From: Streptomyces sp. NBRC 110611
GTDB taxonomy: Bacteria; Actinomycetota; Actinomycetes; Streptomycetales; Streptomycetaceae
NCBI RefSeq assembly: GCF_001590865.1
Contig: NZ_BBUY01000013.1
Location: 77,256 to 141,255, forward strand
Direction of reading: 5' to 3'
Length of the DNA stretch: 64,000 bases
The position numbers and the translations under genes are program-made. This document shows, piece after piece, positions 51,930 to 61,323 of the stretch. Each line of letters begins with the position of its first letter. Within the stretch, counting starts at the first letter, position 1. The notes under the pieces were generated by a model, which worked only from the letters and a program-made list of their open reading frames with translations, was not told the origin of the DNA and did no database searches.

Positions 51930-52640
51930 TCAGAACAGATGGCGATGGGCGCGGTCGCGGACCATCAACGCCGCGCGTTTTCCGGGGAGTTCGATCTCGT
52001 CGCAGTAGCGGAAGCCCCCGGTCAGGAATGCCGCGACGGAGGCGGTGTTGCGCAGGTCGGGTTCGGCCACGACGCGTGTGCAGTGCGGGCGGTGGTCGAG
52101 GACGAGATCGGCGGTGGCGCGCAGCAGCGCGCTGCCCAGACCGCGGCTGCGGTCGCCGCCGGCGCCGATGAGCAGATGGATCCCGGTGTCGTGCGGCCGC
52201 GCCGGATAGTGCCGGGCGAGGGGGTCCAGGTCGGCGCGGTAGATCTCCCAGTAGCTCATCGGGACTCCGGCCAGCACGCCGAGGCAGGGCACGCTGCGGC
52301 CGTCGCCGTCGAGCTGGCCCCGCAGATGCTCGGCGGTGGTCTCCGGCGGCCCGGCCAGCTCCCAGAAGGCGGCGACGGCCGGATCGTTCATCCAGGCCGT
52401 GATCCGGTCGAGGTCACGGTCCGGCCGGACGGGGACGAGTGCGAACGGCCCGGCCGGAGTGCCGGCCGGCCCCCAGCCCGCCAGGTTGTCCAGCAGCGGG
52501 CCGGTGCCCGGCGCCTCGGGGAGCACCGGCTGCCGGTGGCAGTCGGTGAGCAGCGCGCGGAGTTCCGGCGGGAGCGGAACGTCGCGGGTCTCGCGCGTGT
52601 CGTGGGAGCCGGAGCTGAGGCCGGGGTCGGTGTGGGGCAC
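51930..52640 (-). CDS. GNAT-type siderophore acyltransferase (IucB/RhbD-like)
   Basis: 236 residues. Motifs of the siderophore N-acyltransferase family: AAFWELAGPPE, PMSYWEIYRADLDPLARHY, DTGIHLLIG and RGLGSALLRATADLVLD. These enzymes acylate amino groups of hydroxylamine- or diamine-containing intermediates with acetyl- or succinyl-CoA. It starts about 150 bp after the first synthetase stop codon on the same strand, and its stop is followed by a hairpin. Confidence 0.88.
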   Translation of the reverse strand: MPHTDPGLSSGSHDTRETRDVPLPPELRALLTDCHRQPVLPEAPGTGPLLDNLAGWGPAGTPAGPFALVPVRPDRDLDRITAWMNDPAVAAFWELAGPPETTAEHLRGQLDGDGRSVPCLGVLAGVPMSYWEIYRADLDPLARHYPARPHDTGIHLLIGAGGDRSRGLGSALLRATADLVLDHRPHCTRVVAEPDLRNTASVAAFLTGGFRYCDEIELPGKRAALMVRDRAHRHLF

Positions 52641-52790
52641 GGCGACGCTCTCCTCTCATGGCCGGGTGCCGCGGGGCCTGGTGGGTCGCGGGGCGTCGGC
52701 GCCGATGGGGGTGCCTCCCGGCAGCAGCCGGGGAGGGGTTGCGGGGTATCTGCTGTCGGGGAACGCAGCGCATACGGGAGGAACGGGGGG

Positions 52791-54815
52791 TCAGAGGGCG
52801 AGTGGGTTGGGGAGGGTGACGTAGACGGACTGGGTGTCGACCGGGCCGACGAGTTCGTCCAGGCCGTGCAGCCGGGTCGCGAGGTTGGCCTTGCAGCGCA
52901 GGGTGCGGGCGGAGAGCAGCTGTTCGGGGAGCGGCGAGCGGTGCGCTGCGGGCGCCTCGGCGGCATCGGTGAGGAACCGCCGGAAGGCGGCGAGCAGGAT
53001 CTCCTCGCGGACCAGGCGCTGGGCGCCGAAGGCCCCGATGAGGCCCAGGACGTTGTTGATGCCGAGGTAGTACGCGAAGCGCTCGTCGACGACGTCGTCG
53101 GCGACGAAGGTGTCGCTGACGGTGCCGATGCCGGGCAGGCGCTGCGCCAGCTCGCCGCGCCGGGAGGTGCGGAAGTAGTAGCCCTGGTTGTCCCGGTAGC
53201 GGCCGCCGGCCGGCCAGCCGTCGGGGTCGAGCAGCACCAGGGTGTTCTGCTGGTGGGCTTCGAGGGCGACGCCGACGGTGCCGTCGAGCCAGAGCAGGGG
53301 CCGTACGACGGCTTCGAGGTAGCGCAGGAACCACTCGGTGGCCACCGCGCCCGGGGGACGGCCGGTGCGGGTGCCGAGCGCGGCGACGAGGTCTTCGAGG
53401 CGGGAGCGTACGCCCGCCCGGCCCGGCCAGGGACGGGGAGAGGTGAGGCCGGCGATGCAGACCGCGTCGTCGGCGGTGGTGAAGGGGTTGTGGCGGAGCA
53501 CGGTGTCCAGGCCCGTGACGGGTTCGCCGCCGGGGCCGTCGACGGCCAGGTAGGCCGGGTCGCGGACGATGTCGAAGCCCGGGTGGGCGGCCTGCCACTC
53601 CTCGTGGAGGCCGGTGCGCAGCAGCCGGTGCACCTCGACACCGCGCACCAGCTCCTTGCGGAGGTTCTCCCGGCGGGAGTTGGTGATCCGCAGCCCGAGG
53701 GAGAGCTTGAGCATGACGTCCGCGCCGGGCCGGTAGACGGTGCGGACGGAGGACGTGGGGTGCCAGTCGGGGCCGTGTACCCCCAGGTCGTGCAGCAGAC
53801 CGGCGTCGCGGAGGGCGGCGATGTCCGGGCGGTGGGCGAGCTCCCGGGCCTGCCAGGGGTGCAGGGGCAACGGCACGGTTCCGTCGGGGTGTTCGAGGCC
53901 GTCCCCGGCGAGGCGGGCGACGAGCCGCTCCGCCGGTACGGCCTTGCCGCGTTCGGTCCAGGCCGAGTCGGTGACGAGCGCGGAGCGGTCCACGGCCATC
54001 CAGTGCAGCGGGAAGGCGCCGCGCAGTTCGGGCGAGTAGGCGCGGGTCTCGGCGTCGGAGAGGCCTTCGCGGCTCTTGGGTGTGGGGTGCAGCGGATGGC
54101 CGAAGAGCAGGGACTGTTCGGCCTCGAGGAAGCGGGCGCCGCGGTCGTCGGCGGGCCGGGTGCGCCGGTCGGCGAGGAAGGTGGCCACCTTCCGTACGGA
54201 GTCGGCGACCCGGCCGACGAGTTCGGCGCCGTCGCCGTCCGGCGTCCGCGGCGGCCCGCCGTCCGGGTCCGGCCGTTCACCGGCCTCCGCCCCCCGGTGT
54301 TCACCGCCGTCCGGGGCCCGCCGGGGCCCGCCGTGCCCGGCCTCCCGGTGCAGCAGCGCGGCGAGGGTGACGGCGTCGAGCGGCGCGGCGCCGGCCGGGG
54401 CGCCTTCGAGGGTGGGGGCGTCCAGGCGGTGCCAGCCGGTGGGCGACCAGTAGCGCACGGGGATGTGCAGGGCGCTCGCGGTGGCCCTCAGCGGAATGCG
54501 CAGCCGGTTGCCGGGCGGGCGCGGTGTGCCGTTCTCCCGCAGCCAGCAGCGCAGCAGATGCTCGATACCGGCGGCGTCGGCGGCGACGGCCGGGTCGGGG
54601 TGGTCGAGCGGGTCGTCGGCGCCGGGCCGGGCGCGGTCCTGGGCGGCGGTGCCGTACAGGGCGGTCCGCGCGGGAGCCTCCCGGGTCTGCCGGTGGCCGC
54701 CGTCGTCGGGGGTGCGCCGCTGCTGGCGCGGTACGGACTCCAGGGTGCCGGCGCTCTGGTGCCGGTCGGCGGCCTCGCCGGACCGGGCCTCGTCGGGGCG
54801 GGGACGTTCGTTCAT
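52791..54815 (-). CDS. NIS siderophore synthetase (IucA/IucC family), first copy
   Basis: 674 residues. N-terminal about 75 residues are Arg/Asp-rich and poorly ordered. The synthetase core contains LFGHPLHPTPKSREGLSDAE, SSVRTVYRPGADVMLKLSLG, TVGVALEAHQQNTLVLLDP and RDNQGYYFRTS, all hallmark IucA/IucC motifs. The protein joins a dicarboxylate to an amine of the precursor. ATG overlaps the aminotransferase stop by four bases (ATGA), so the two are translationally coupled. Confidence 0.92.
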   Translation of the reverse strand: MNERPRPDEARSGEAADRHQSAGTLESVPRQQRRTPDDGGHRQTREAPARTALYGTAAQDRARPGADDPLDHPDPAVAADAAGIEHLLRCWLRENGTPRPPGNRLRIPLRATASALHIPVRYWSPTGWHRLDAPTLEGAPAGAAPLDAVTLAALLHREAGHGGPRRAPDGGEHRGAEAGERPDPDGGPPRTPDGDGAELVGRVADSVRKVATFLADRRTRPADDRGARFLEAEQSLLFGHPLHPTPKSREGLSDAETRAYSPELRGAFPLHWMAVDRSALVTDSAWTERGKAVPAERLVARLAGDGLEHPDGTVPLPLHPWQARELAHRPDIAALRDAGLLHDLGVHGPDWHPTSSVRTVYRPGADVMLKLSLGLRITNSRRENLRKELVRGVEVHRLLRTGLHEEWQAAHPGFDIVRDPAYLAVDGPGGEPVTGLDTVLRHNPFTTADDAVCIAGLTSPRPWPGRAGVRSRLEDLVAALGTRTGRPPGAVATEWFLRYLEAVVRPLLWLDGTVGVALEAHQQNTLVLLDPDGWPAGGRYRDNQGYYFRTSRRGELAQRLPGIGTVSDTFVADDVVDERFAYYLGINNVLGLIGAFGAQRLVREEILLAAFRRFLTDAAEAPAAHRSPLPEQLLSARTLRCKANLATRLHGLDELVGPVDTQSVYVTLPNPLAL

Positions 54816-56206
54816 GCGGAGGTGCCTCGCAGTGTGGTGGGGGACGGTCCCGTCGATCCGGGGGTGGTGCGGACCGCCGCCGAGAGGGCGTCGGCGAGGC
54901 GGTCGAGGACCGCGTCCGCCTGTTCGTCGGTGATGGTCAGGGGTGGCAGCAGCCGGACGACGGCGGAGTGCCGGCCGCCCAGTTCGACGATCAGGCCGCG
55001 GTCCAGGCAGGCCTGCTGGACCGCGGCGGCGAGCTGCGGGTCGGCGGGGCGGGCGCCGGTGGCGTCGGCTTCGGCCTCCCGGTCGACGATCTCCACGCCG
55101 AGCATCAGGCCCCGGCCGCGGACGTCGCCGATGCAGTCGTGGGCGGCGGCGAGGGTGCGGAGCCGGGCGAGCATCCGGGCGCCCAGCTCACCGGCGCGCC
55201 GGTCGAGGCCGTTGGCGCGGACGTAGGCGAGGGTGGCGGCTCCGGCGGCCATGGCGAGCTGGTTGCCGCGGAAGGTGCCGGCGTGCGCGCCGGGCTGCCA
55301 GGCGTCGAGTTCCGCGCGGTAGACGATGACCGCGAGCGGCAGGCTGCCGCCGATCGCCTTCGACAGGACGAGCACATCGGGCACGATCCCGCTGTGTTCG
55401 ATCGCCCAGAAGGCGCCGGTGCGGCCGACCCCGGTCTGTACCTCGTCGGCGATCAGCGGGATCTGCCGCTCGGCGGTGAGCTCCCGCATCCGCCGCAGCC
55501 AGCTGTCCGGTGCGGGGATCACCCCGCCCTCCCCCTGGACGGGTTCCAGGATCATCCCGGCCGGCCGGGGCACCCCGCTCTTCTCGTCGTCGAGCACGTT
55601 CCGCGTCCAGCGCGCGGCGAGTTCGGCGCCGCGCTCCCCGCCGGTGCCGAAGGGGCAGCGGTAGTCGTACGGATAGGGCAGCCGGGCCACGCTGGTGTGC
55701 CGCGCTCCCCCGGACGCGGCGAGCGCCTCCGCGGTCATGCCGTGGTAGGCGCCGGAGAAGGCCATCAGCCCGTCCCTGCCGGTCGCGGTGCGGACGAGGG
55801 TGAAGGCGGCCTCGACGGCGTCCGTACCGGCCGGGCCGCAGAACTGGATGCGCGCGTTTTCTGCCAATTCCGGTGGCAGGGTGGTGAAGAGCTCGGTGGT
55901 GAAGGCGTCCTTGACGGGTGTGGCCAGGTCGAGGATGTGCAGCGGTGCGCCGGAGTCGAGCACCGCGCGGATCGCTTCCAGCACCACCGGGTGGTTGTGG
56001 CCGAGCGCCAGCGTCCCGGCCCCGGAGAGGCAGTCGAGGTAGCGCCGGCCGTCGGCTCCCTCGATGGTCAGCCCGCGGGCGCGCACCGGGACGATGGGCA
56101 GCGAGCGCGCGTACGTACGGGCAGCGGACTCACGGAGGGACTGGCGGCGCAGAATCCCCTCGTGGGCCGGCGGGGCGGCCGCCGGCACGGTGTCGGTCAA
56201 CGCCAC
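54812..56206 (-). CDS. Diaminobutyrate-2-oxoglutarate-type aminotransferase (class III, siderophore-associated)
   Basis: 464 residues from a GTG with AGGAGG 11 nt upstream. A PLP-dependent fold-type I enzyme: GAGTLALGHNHPVV, FCGPAGTDAVEAAF, AFSGAYHGMTAEAL, EPVQGEGGV, DEVQTGVGRTG and the PLP-lysine in VLSKAIGGSLPLAV. It resembles RhbA/EctB enzymes that make L-2,4-diaminobutyrate from aspartate semialdehyde and glutamate. First gene of the cluster; 273 bp upstream to the divergent protease has no iron box that I could see. Confidence 0.9.
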   Translation of the reverse strand: MALTDTVPAAAPPAHEGILRRQSLRESAARTYARSLPIVPVRARGLTIEGADGRRYLDCLSGAGTLALGHNHPVVLEAIRAVLDSGAPLHILDLATPVKDAFTTELFTTLPPELAENARIQFCGPAGTDAVEAAFTLVRTATGRDGLMAFSGAYHGMTAEALAASGGARHTSVARLPYPYDYRCPFGTGGERGAELAARWTRNVLDDEKSGVPRPAGMILEPVQGEGGVIPAPDSWLRRMRELTAERQIPLIADEVQTGVGRTGAFWAIEHSGIVPDVLVLSKAIGGSLPLAVIVYRAELDAWQPGAHAGTFRGNQLAMAAGAATLAYVRANGLDRRAGELGARMLARLRTLAAAHDCIGDVRGRGLMLGVEIVDREAEADATGARPADPQLAAAVQQACLDRGLIVELGGRHSAVVRLLPPLTITDEQADAVLDRLADALSAAVRTTPGSTGPSPTTLRGTSA

Positions 56207-56479
56207 GGCAGTTGTGACCTCCTGCTTGGTGAGCTGCGGAATACCACGCGGGGCGGCCCGGCCGTCCCCCGTATGTACCAACGACGATGCCGACGCGGGA
56301 TCACGGCTGCGCGCAAGATCCTTGACGGCCGGGAACCGGGGACCCGAGTACCGCCGTCCCCATCGTCACCGGCATAGTGGGGGGTCGCACCGGGATCTTG
56401 CCGTTCATGACAAGTTCCGCAGCGGTGCGATCTGCTCAAGCCGTACCGGCTCAGTCCGATTCACAGGGGGACCCACCCG

Positions 56480-57664
56480 ATGCGATCGATACGACGGTCA
56501 GTTCTGACCGCCGCCGCGCTCTCCGCCGTCGTGGCGCTCACCGCCACCGCCTGCGGCCCGGAGGGCGGCGCGGACGCCAAGCCCAGTCAGTCCGCGGCCG
56601 ACACCTCGGGTGGGGGTGAAATCAAGATCCCCAAGGAGATCCAGGACAAGCTCAAGGAGCACAACATCGACCTGGACAAGTGGAAGAACGGGGACTGGAA
56701 GAACTGGGACAAGGACCGGTGGCTCCGGGAAGCCGGAGAGTTCATCAACCCGATCATCAAGGACTTCTGGAACCCGGACAAGATCGACAAGGTCAAGCCG
56801 CCCAAGGACCCGAGTAAGCAAGAGGACATCTCGCAGGACCAGGGCAAGACCGATCCTGAGCCGGCCGCCGTTCCGGCCCAGGCCGTCAAGACCCCCTACA
56901 CCTCCACCGCCCCCGGTGTCGGTCTGCTGCTGTTCAGCACCCCGAAGGGCGACTCCCGCTGCTCCGCCACCGTCATCAAGGACCCGGCGCACCCCGGTAA
57001 GTCCAACCTCGTGTGGACCGCCGCGCACTGTGTGCACGCGGGCAAGGACGGCGGCTGGTACCGCAACATGATGTTCGTGCCGAACTTCAACAAGAACGGC
57101 GCGCCCGCCTCCCAGATGAAGACCACGCCCTTCGAGGACCGCGTCCCGGCGGGCAAGTGGTGGGCGGACGACATGGCGACCACCAAGGAGTGGATCAAGG
57201 ACGGCGGCGCCGTGCCGGGCGTGCCGATGGCCGCGTACGACTACGCGCTGATGCATGTGAAGCCGGAGGAGGGCACCAGCGGCAAGTCGCTGGAGGAGAT
57301 GGCCGGCGGCGCGTACGAGGTCGACTTCAACGCCCCGGCGATGGCCAAGATCCCGAGCCTGACCGCGCAGGGCTACCCGGCCGAGCCGCCGTTCGACGGT
57401 GCGACCCAGCAGCAGTGCACCGACAAGCCGACCCGGCTGACGCGGGAGGCCAACCAGCCGACCATGTACCGGATCGGCTGCACCATGACCGGTGGCTCCT
57501 CCGGTGGCCCCTGGTTCATCAAGGGCTCCGACGGCAAGCCGGTACTGGTCTCCAACATGTCGATGGGTCCGCGTCCGGCCCGCTGGTCGGCCGGCCCGCA
57601 CCTGGGTGCCGAGGCCAAGACCATGTTCGACGCCATGAGCAAGAAGTGGGCGGCGAAGCAGTAG
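56480..57664 (+). CDS. Secreted or lipoprotein serine protease, trypsin-like
   Basis: 394 residues. A signal peptide ends in ALTATAC, a loose lipobox, so the mature protein may start at Cys25. A Lys/Asp-rich linker (about 45-135, with many DKWKNGDWKN-type repeats) precedes the catalytic domain: His in VWTAAHCVHAG, Asp in AAYDYALMHV and Ser in GGSSGGPWFI. The arrangement is that of V8-like/trypsin-type secreted proteases. The linker is AAG-rich and lower in GC than its neighbours. Start ATG with a weak ribosome site. Confidence 0.88.
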   Translation: MRSIRRSVLTAAALSAVVALTATACGPEGGADAKPSQSAADTSGGGEIKIPKEIQDKLKEHNIDLDKWKNGDWKNWDKDRWLREAGEFINPIIKDFWNPDKIDKVKPPKDPSKQEDISQDQGKTDPEPAAVPAQAVKTPYTSTAPGVGLLLFSTPKGDSRCSATVIKDPAHPGKSNLVWTAAHCVHAGKDGGWYRNMMFVPNFNKNGAPASQMKTTPFEDRVPAGKWWADDMATTKEWIKDGGAVPGVPMAAYDYALMHVKPEEGTSGKSLEEMAGGAYEVDFNAPAMAKIPSLTAQGYPAEPPFDGATQQQCTDKPTRLTREANQPTMYRIGCTMTGGSSGGPWFIKGSDGKPVLVSNMSMGPRPARWSAGPHLGAEAKTMFDAMSKKWAAKQ

Positions 57665-57676
57665 CCAGACGCAGAT

Positions 57677-57712
57677 GAAGGCCCGCCTCCGGTCTCCCGG
57701 GGGCGGGCCTTC
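57677..57712. terminator. Bidirectional terminator between the protease gene and hflX
   Basis: GAAGGCCCGCC (57677-57687) pairs perfectly with GGCGGGCCTTC (57702-57712), 14-nt loop. It follows the protease stop by 12 nt and lies 72 nt past the hflX stop codon, between convergent genes. Confidence 0.85.
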
Positions 57713-57784
57713 GCCGTATGCGCCGTTCGTCCTGACGCGGTGTCCGTCCAGCCGCCGTACGCCGCGCGTGCGGACCCTCTGCCG

Positions 57785-59272
57785 CTATGCCGCCGGAGCG
57801 AAGGCCTGGAGTTCGGCGGCCAGTTCCTCGTGCACCCGCGCCCTGAGGAGCGTGCCGTCCGCGGTGTGCTCCTCGGAGATGACCTCGCCCTCGGCGTGCG
57901 CCCGGGAGACCAGGGCGCCCTGGGTGTAGGGCACCAGGACCTCGACCTCGACCCGCGGCCGGGGCAGCTCCTCGTCGAGCAGCTCCCGCAGCTCCGCCAT
58001 GCCCTGGCCCGTACGGGCCGAGACCACGATGGCGTGCTTCTCCTTGCGCAGCAGCCGCTGCAGCACCAGCGGATCGGCCGCGTCGGCCTTGTTGACGACC
58101 ACGATCTCGGGCACGTCCACCGCGCCCACCTCGCGGATCACCTCACGTACGGCGGCCAGCTGCTCCTCCGGCACCGGATGCGAGCCGTCGACCACATGGA
58201 GGATGAGATCGGAGTCGCCGACCTCCTCCATCGTGGAGCGGAACGCCTCGACGAGGTGGTGCGGCAGATGCCGGACGAAGCCGACGGTGTCGGCGAGGGT
58301 GTAGAGCCGCCCGCTGGGCGTCTCGGCCCGCCGGACGGTCGGGTCCAGGGTGGCGAACAGGGCGTTCTCCACCAGCACACCGGCACCGGTGAGGCGGTTG
58401 AGCAGCGAGGACTTGCCGGCGTTGGTGTAGCCGGCGATGGCGACCGAGGGGACCTTGTTGCGCCGCCGTTCCTGGCGCTTGATGTCCCGGCCGGTCTTCA
58501 TCTCCGCGATCTCCCGGCGCATCTTCGCCATCTTCTCGCGGATCCGCCGCCGGTCCGTCTCGATCTTGGTCTCACCGGGACCACGGGTGGCCATACCGCC
58601 GCCCGCCGTACCGGAGCCGCCGCCACCCATCTGCCGGGACAGCGACTGGCCCCAGCCACGGAGCCTGGGGAGCATGTACTGCATCTGTGCCAGCGAGACC
58701 TGCGCCTTGCCCTCCCGGGACTTGGCGTGCTGGGCGAAGATGTCGAGGATCAGGGCGGTCCGGTCGACCACCTTGACCTTGACGACGTCCTCCAGGTGGA
58801 TCAGCTGGCCCGGGGAGAGCTCACCGTCGCACACCACGGTGTCCGCCCCGGATTCGAGGACGATGTCGCGGAGCTCGACGGCCTTGCCGGAGCCGATGTA
58901 CGTCGCCGGATCCGGCTTGTCGCGGCGCTGGATGACGCCGTCGAGCACCATGGCGCCGGCCGTCTCGGCCAGCGCGGCGAGCTCGGCGAGGGAGTTCTCC
59001 GCGTCCTGGACCGTGCCGGAGGTCCAGACACCGACGAGCACCACCCGCTCCAGACGGAGCTGCCGGTACTCGACCTCGGTGACGTCCTCCAGCTCGGTGG
59101 AGAGACCGCCCACCCGGCGCAGCGCGGCGCGTTCCGAGCGGTCGTACTGGTCGCCGTCACGCTCCCCGTCGATCTCGTGGCTCCAGGCGACGTCCTCTTC
59201 CATCAGGGCGTGGGCCCGAAGGCTCTCGGGGAGGCGCTGCCGGTCCTGCGGAAGGGATGAAGAGGAGGTCAT
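57785..59272 (-). CDS. hflX: Ribosome-associated GTPase HflX
   Basis: 495 residues. The N-terminal HflX-specific domain (YIGSGKAVELRDIV, CDGELSPGQLIHLE, RTALILDIFAQHAKSREGKA) and a Gly-rich linker precede a TRAFAC-class G domain with GYTNAGKSSL (P-loop), DTVGFVRHLPHHLVEAF (G3) and VNKADA (G4). HflX splits stalled or idle ribosomes and can hydrolyse ATP as well. Start ATG with AAAGGA 4 nt upstream. The N-terminal acidic extension (about 45 residues) is longer than in E. coli. Confidence 0.95.
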   Translation of the reverse strand: MTSSSSLPQDRQRLPESLRAHALMEEDVAWSHEIDGERDGDQYDRSERAALRRVGGLSTELEDVTEVEYRQLRLERVVLVGVWTSGTVQDAENSLAELAALAETAGAMVLDGVIQRRDKPDPATYIGSGKAVELRDIVLESGADTVVCDGELSPGQLIHLEDVVKVKVVDRTALILDIFAQHAKSREGKAQVSLAQMQYMLPRLRGWGQSLSRQMGGGGSGTAGGGMATRGPGETKIETDRRRIREKMAKMRREIAEMKTGRDIKRQERRRNKVPSVAIAGYTNAGKSSLLNRLTGAGVLVENALFATLDPTVRRAETPSGRLYTLADTVGFVRHLPHHLVEAFRSTMEEVGDSDLILHVVDGSHPVPEEQLAAVREVIREVGAVDVPEIVVVNKADAADPLVLQRLLRKEKHAIVVSARTGQGMAELRELLDEELPRPRVEVEVLVPYTQGALVSRAHAEGEVISEEHTADGTLLRARVHEELAAELQAFAPAA

Positions 59273-59419
59273 TTGATCCTTTGCGTCGTTGGGAAGCCCT
59301 CACCGGGACCGGGTGGCCCCACCGGGACTGTCGATGGTGTCAACGTACGAGCCGCCCCGGAGATTCCCGGAACCGGTCGCCGTCGACACGATGATGGTCG
59401 CACGGCCCCGGACAGGCAG

Positions 59420-61138
59420 TCACGCGGATTTCCCGGCCTGTGCGGGGTGTCCGGGGCGGGCGGGGTGTCCGGGGTGTGCCTGCTGCACGGGAATTCCGGG
59501 GCGTCCATGACGCACGTGAGGCACGTGGTGCGCGGCGTGCGCGGGGATTCCGGGGTGCCCGGCCAGTCCGGAGATTCCGGACTTCGCGGATTTCCCGGCA
59601 TTGCCAGCATTGCCGGGCGCCGCGGTGGACCGCCAGTCCGGATGCCCCGGCATCGCGGGCGTCCGGGCCCCGTAGAGCCACTCCCGGAAGAAGCCCGACA
59701 GGTCCTGCCCGGCGACCTTGGAGGCCAGCGCGATGAAGTCGGCGGAGTCGGCCACCCCGTCGCGGTGGCGGGCCACCCACTCGCGTTCGAGGCGCTCGAA
59801 GGCGGCCGTGCCGACCTTCTGCCGCAGGGCGTAGAGCACCAGCGCGGAGCCGTCGTAGACGATCGGGCGGAAGATGCTGATCTTCTCACCGGGGCTGGGG
59901 GCCTTGGGCTGCGCGGGCGGCCCGCCCTCGGAGCGCCAGCCGTCGGACTGCTGGTACGCGAGCCGCATACGCGTCTCCAGAGAGGCCTTGCCGCCGCTCC
60001 GCTCCTGGGCGTAGAGGGCCTCGTACCAGGTCGCGTGGGCCTCGTTGAGCCAGACGTCGGACCAGCGGCGCGGGCTGACGCTGTCGCCGAACCACTGGTG
60101 GGACAGCTCGTGCAGCATCACCGACTCCACGTACCAGTCGGGCAGCCGCATGGTGGTGAACAGGCCCTTCTCGAAGAGCGAGAGGGTCTGGGTCTCCAGC
60201 TCGAAGCCGGTCTGGGCGTCGGCGATCAGTACGCCGTACGTCTCGAAGGGGTAGCGGCCGAGCCTGCGCTCCATCCAGGCCAGCTGGTCGGGGGTCTTGG
60301 CCAGCCACTTCTCCAGGACGGCGCGGTCCGCGGCCGGTACGACGTCCCGGATCGGCAGCCCGTGCGGCCCCTGCCGCCGCACCAGGGCGGACTTCCCGAT
60401 GGAGATCTGGGCCAGCTCGGTGGCCATGGGGTGGGCGGTGCGGTACGTCCAGGTGCGGGTCGCGGCGCGGCCGGGGGCGCTCACCGGCAGCCCGTTGGCG
60501 ACCGCGGTCAGCCCGCCGGGGGTGGTGACGTGGAAGGTGAAGAGCGCCTTGTCGGAAGGGTGGTCGTTGCAGGGGAAGACGCGGTGTGCGGCGTCCGCCT
60601 GGTTGGCCATCACCAGCCCGTCGGAGGTACGGATCCAGCCGCCGTTACCCGTGCGCCGGGGATCGCTGGTGTGCCGGATGGAGATCTTCAGCTCCTTCCC
60701 CCGGGAGATGTGGGAGGCCGGGGTGAGCACCAGGTCCTCGCCGTGCTGCTGGTGCCCGGCGGGCTGCCCGCCGATCGTCACGGAGCGTACGGTGCCGCCG
60801 GCGAAGTCGAGGTTGAGGTGGTCGAGCTCCGTGGTGGCGCGGGCGGTGATCTCGGTGGTGACGTTCAGCGGCCGGTCGTTGTGGCCGGAGTAGTCGAGGG
60901 AGACGTCGTAGGCCGTGACGTCGTAGCCGATGTTTCCCAGCGTGGGGAAGAGCCGGTCGCCGAGGCCCTGCGGCCCCAGGGGCTGGGGCTCGGCCATGCC
61001 GAGGGTGGCGACGGCGGCCAGACCGAGGGCGGCGGCCCGGCGGCCGGGCCACCGCAGCCGGCCGCTCGGGACGATCTGAAGGGCACGAGCGGGAACGGGG
61101 CGAGGGTCGCGGGACGAACGGCGCGAAGGAAGTGCCAT
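59420..61138 (-). CDS. M1-family zinc aminopeptidase, exported, with low-complexity C-terminal tail
   Basis: 572 residues. A basic N terminus with a hydrophobic segment (about 30-48) suggests export. The M1 beta-saddle domain leads to the catalytic motifs: the zinc site HELSHQW with the third ligand Glu in WLNEAHATWYE, 18 residues after the second His. GTAAFERLEREWVARH is part of the C-terminal helical domain. The final about 80 residues (after AGQDLSGFFREWLYGART) are a Gly/His/Pro/Ala-rich tail of GHPGIPAHA-type units, unusual for the family. The GAMEN exopeptidase motif is not clear (GFELETQTLS occupies the region). Confidence 0.88.
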   Translation of the reverse strand: MALPSRRSSRDPRPVPARALQIVPSGRLRWPGRRAAALGLAAVATLGMAEPQPLGPQGLGDRLFPTLGNIGYDVTAYDVSLDYSGHNDRPLNVTTEITARATTELDHLNLDFAGGTVRSVTIGGQPAGHQQHGEDLVLTPASHISRGKELKISIRHTSDPRRTGNGGWIRTSDGLVMANQADAAHRVFPCNDHPSDKALFTFHVTTPGGLTAVANGLPVSAPGRAATRTWTYRTAHPMATELAQISIGKSALVRRQGPHGLPIRDVVPAADRAVLEKWLAKTPDQLAWMERRLGRYPFETYGVLIADAQTGFELETQTLSLFEKGLFTTMRLPDWYVESVMLHELSHQWFGDSVSPRRWSDVWLNEAHATWYEALYAQERSGGKASLETRMRLAYQQSDGWRSEGGPPAQPKAPSPGEKISIFRPIVYDGSALVLYALRQKVGTAAFERLEREWVARHRDGVADSADFIALASKVAGQDLSGFFREWLYGARTPAMPGHPDWRSTAAPGNAGNAGKSAKSGISGLAGHPGIPAHAAHHVPHVRHGRPGIPVQQAHPGHPARPGHPAQAGKSA

Positions 61139-61280
61139 GCACTAGGGCTACCAACGCGGCCACCCTCAGCGCGGGCGAGGCGCCAAACGGCACCCGAACG
61201 GGCGGCTCCGTATGCGTCCGTCCCGGGGCCCGGCGCCCACCGCGCGTTTGACACACCGTCACCCATGGACAGATTCAGAC

Positions 61281-61323
61281 GTTCAGGGGCTCGTCATGTT
61301 CAGGTGTTCAGGGGCCCGTCATG
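61281..61323. repeat. Imperfect 25-bp tandem duplication at the end of the RelA/SpoT gene
   Basis: GTTCAGGGGCTCGTCATG (61281) and GTTCAGGGGCCCGTCATG (61306) are 25 bp apart with one mismatch. The right copy contains the gene's stop and last codons. It is a second example in this window of a duplication placed exactly at a stop codon. Confidence 0.85.

Noticed and set aside
50292..55226. A very long plus-strand open frame of about 1640 codons across the siderophore genes
   Set aside because: Gly/Val/Arg/Asp-rich with no recognisable fold. Explained by the opposite frame of the NIS genes.
56207..56479. Iron box in the NIS operon promoter
   Set aside because: Searched by eye in both orientations. 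No AGGTTAG-type core was found.
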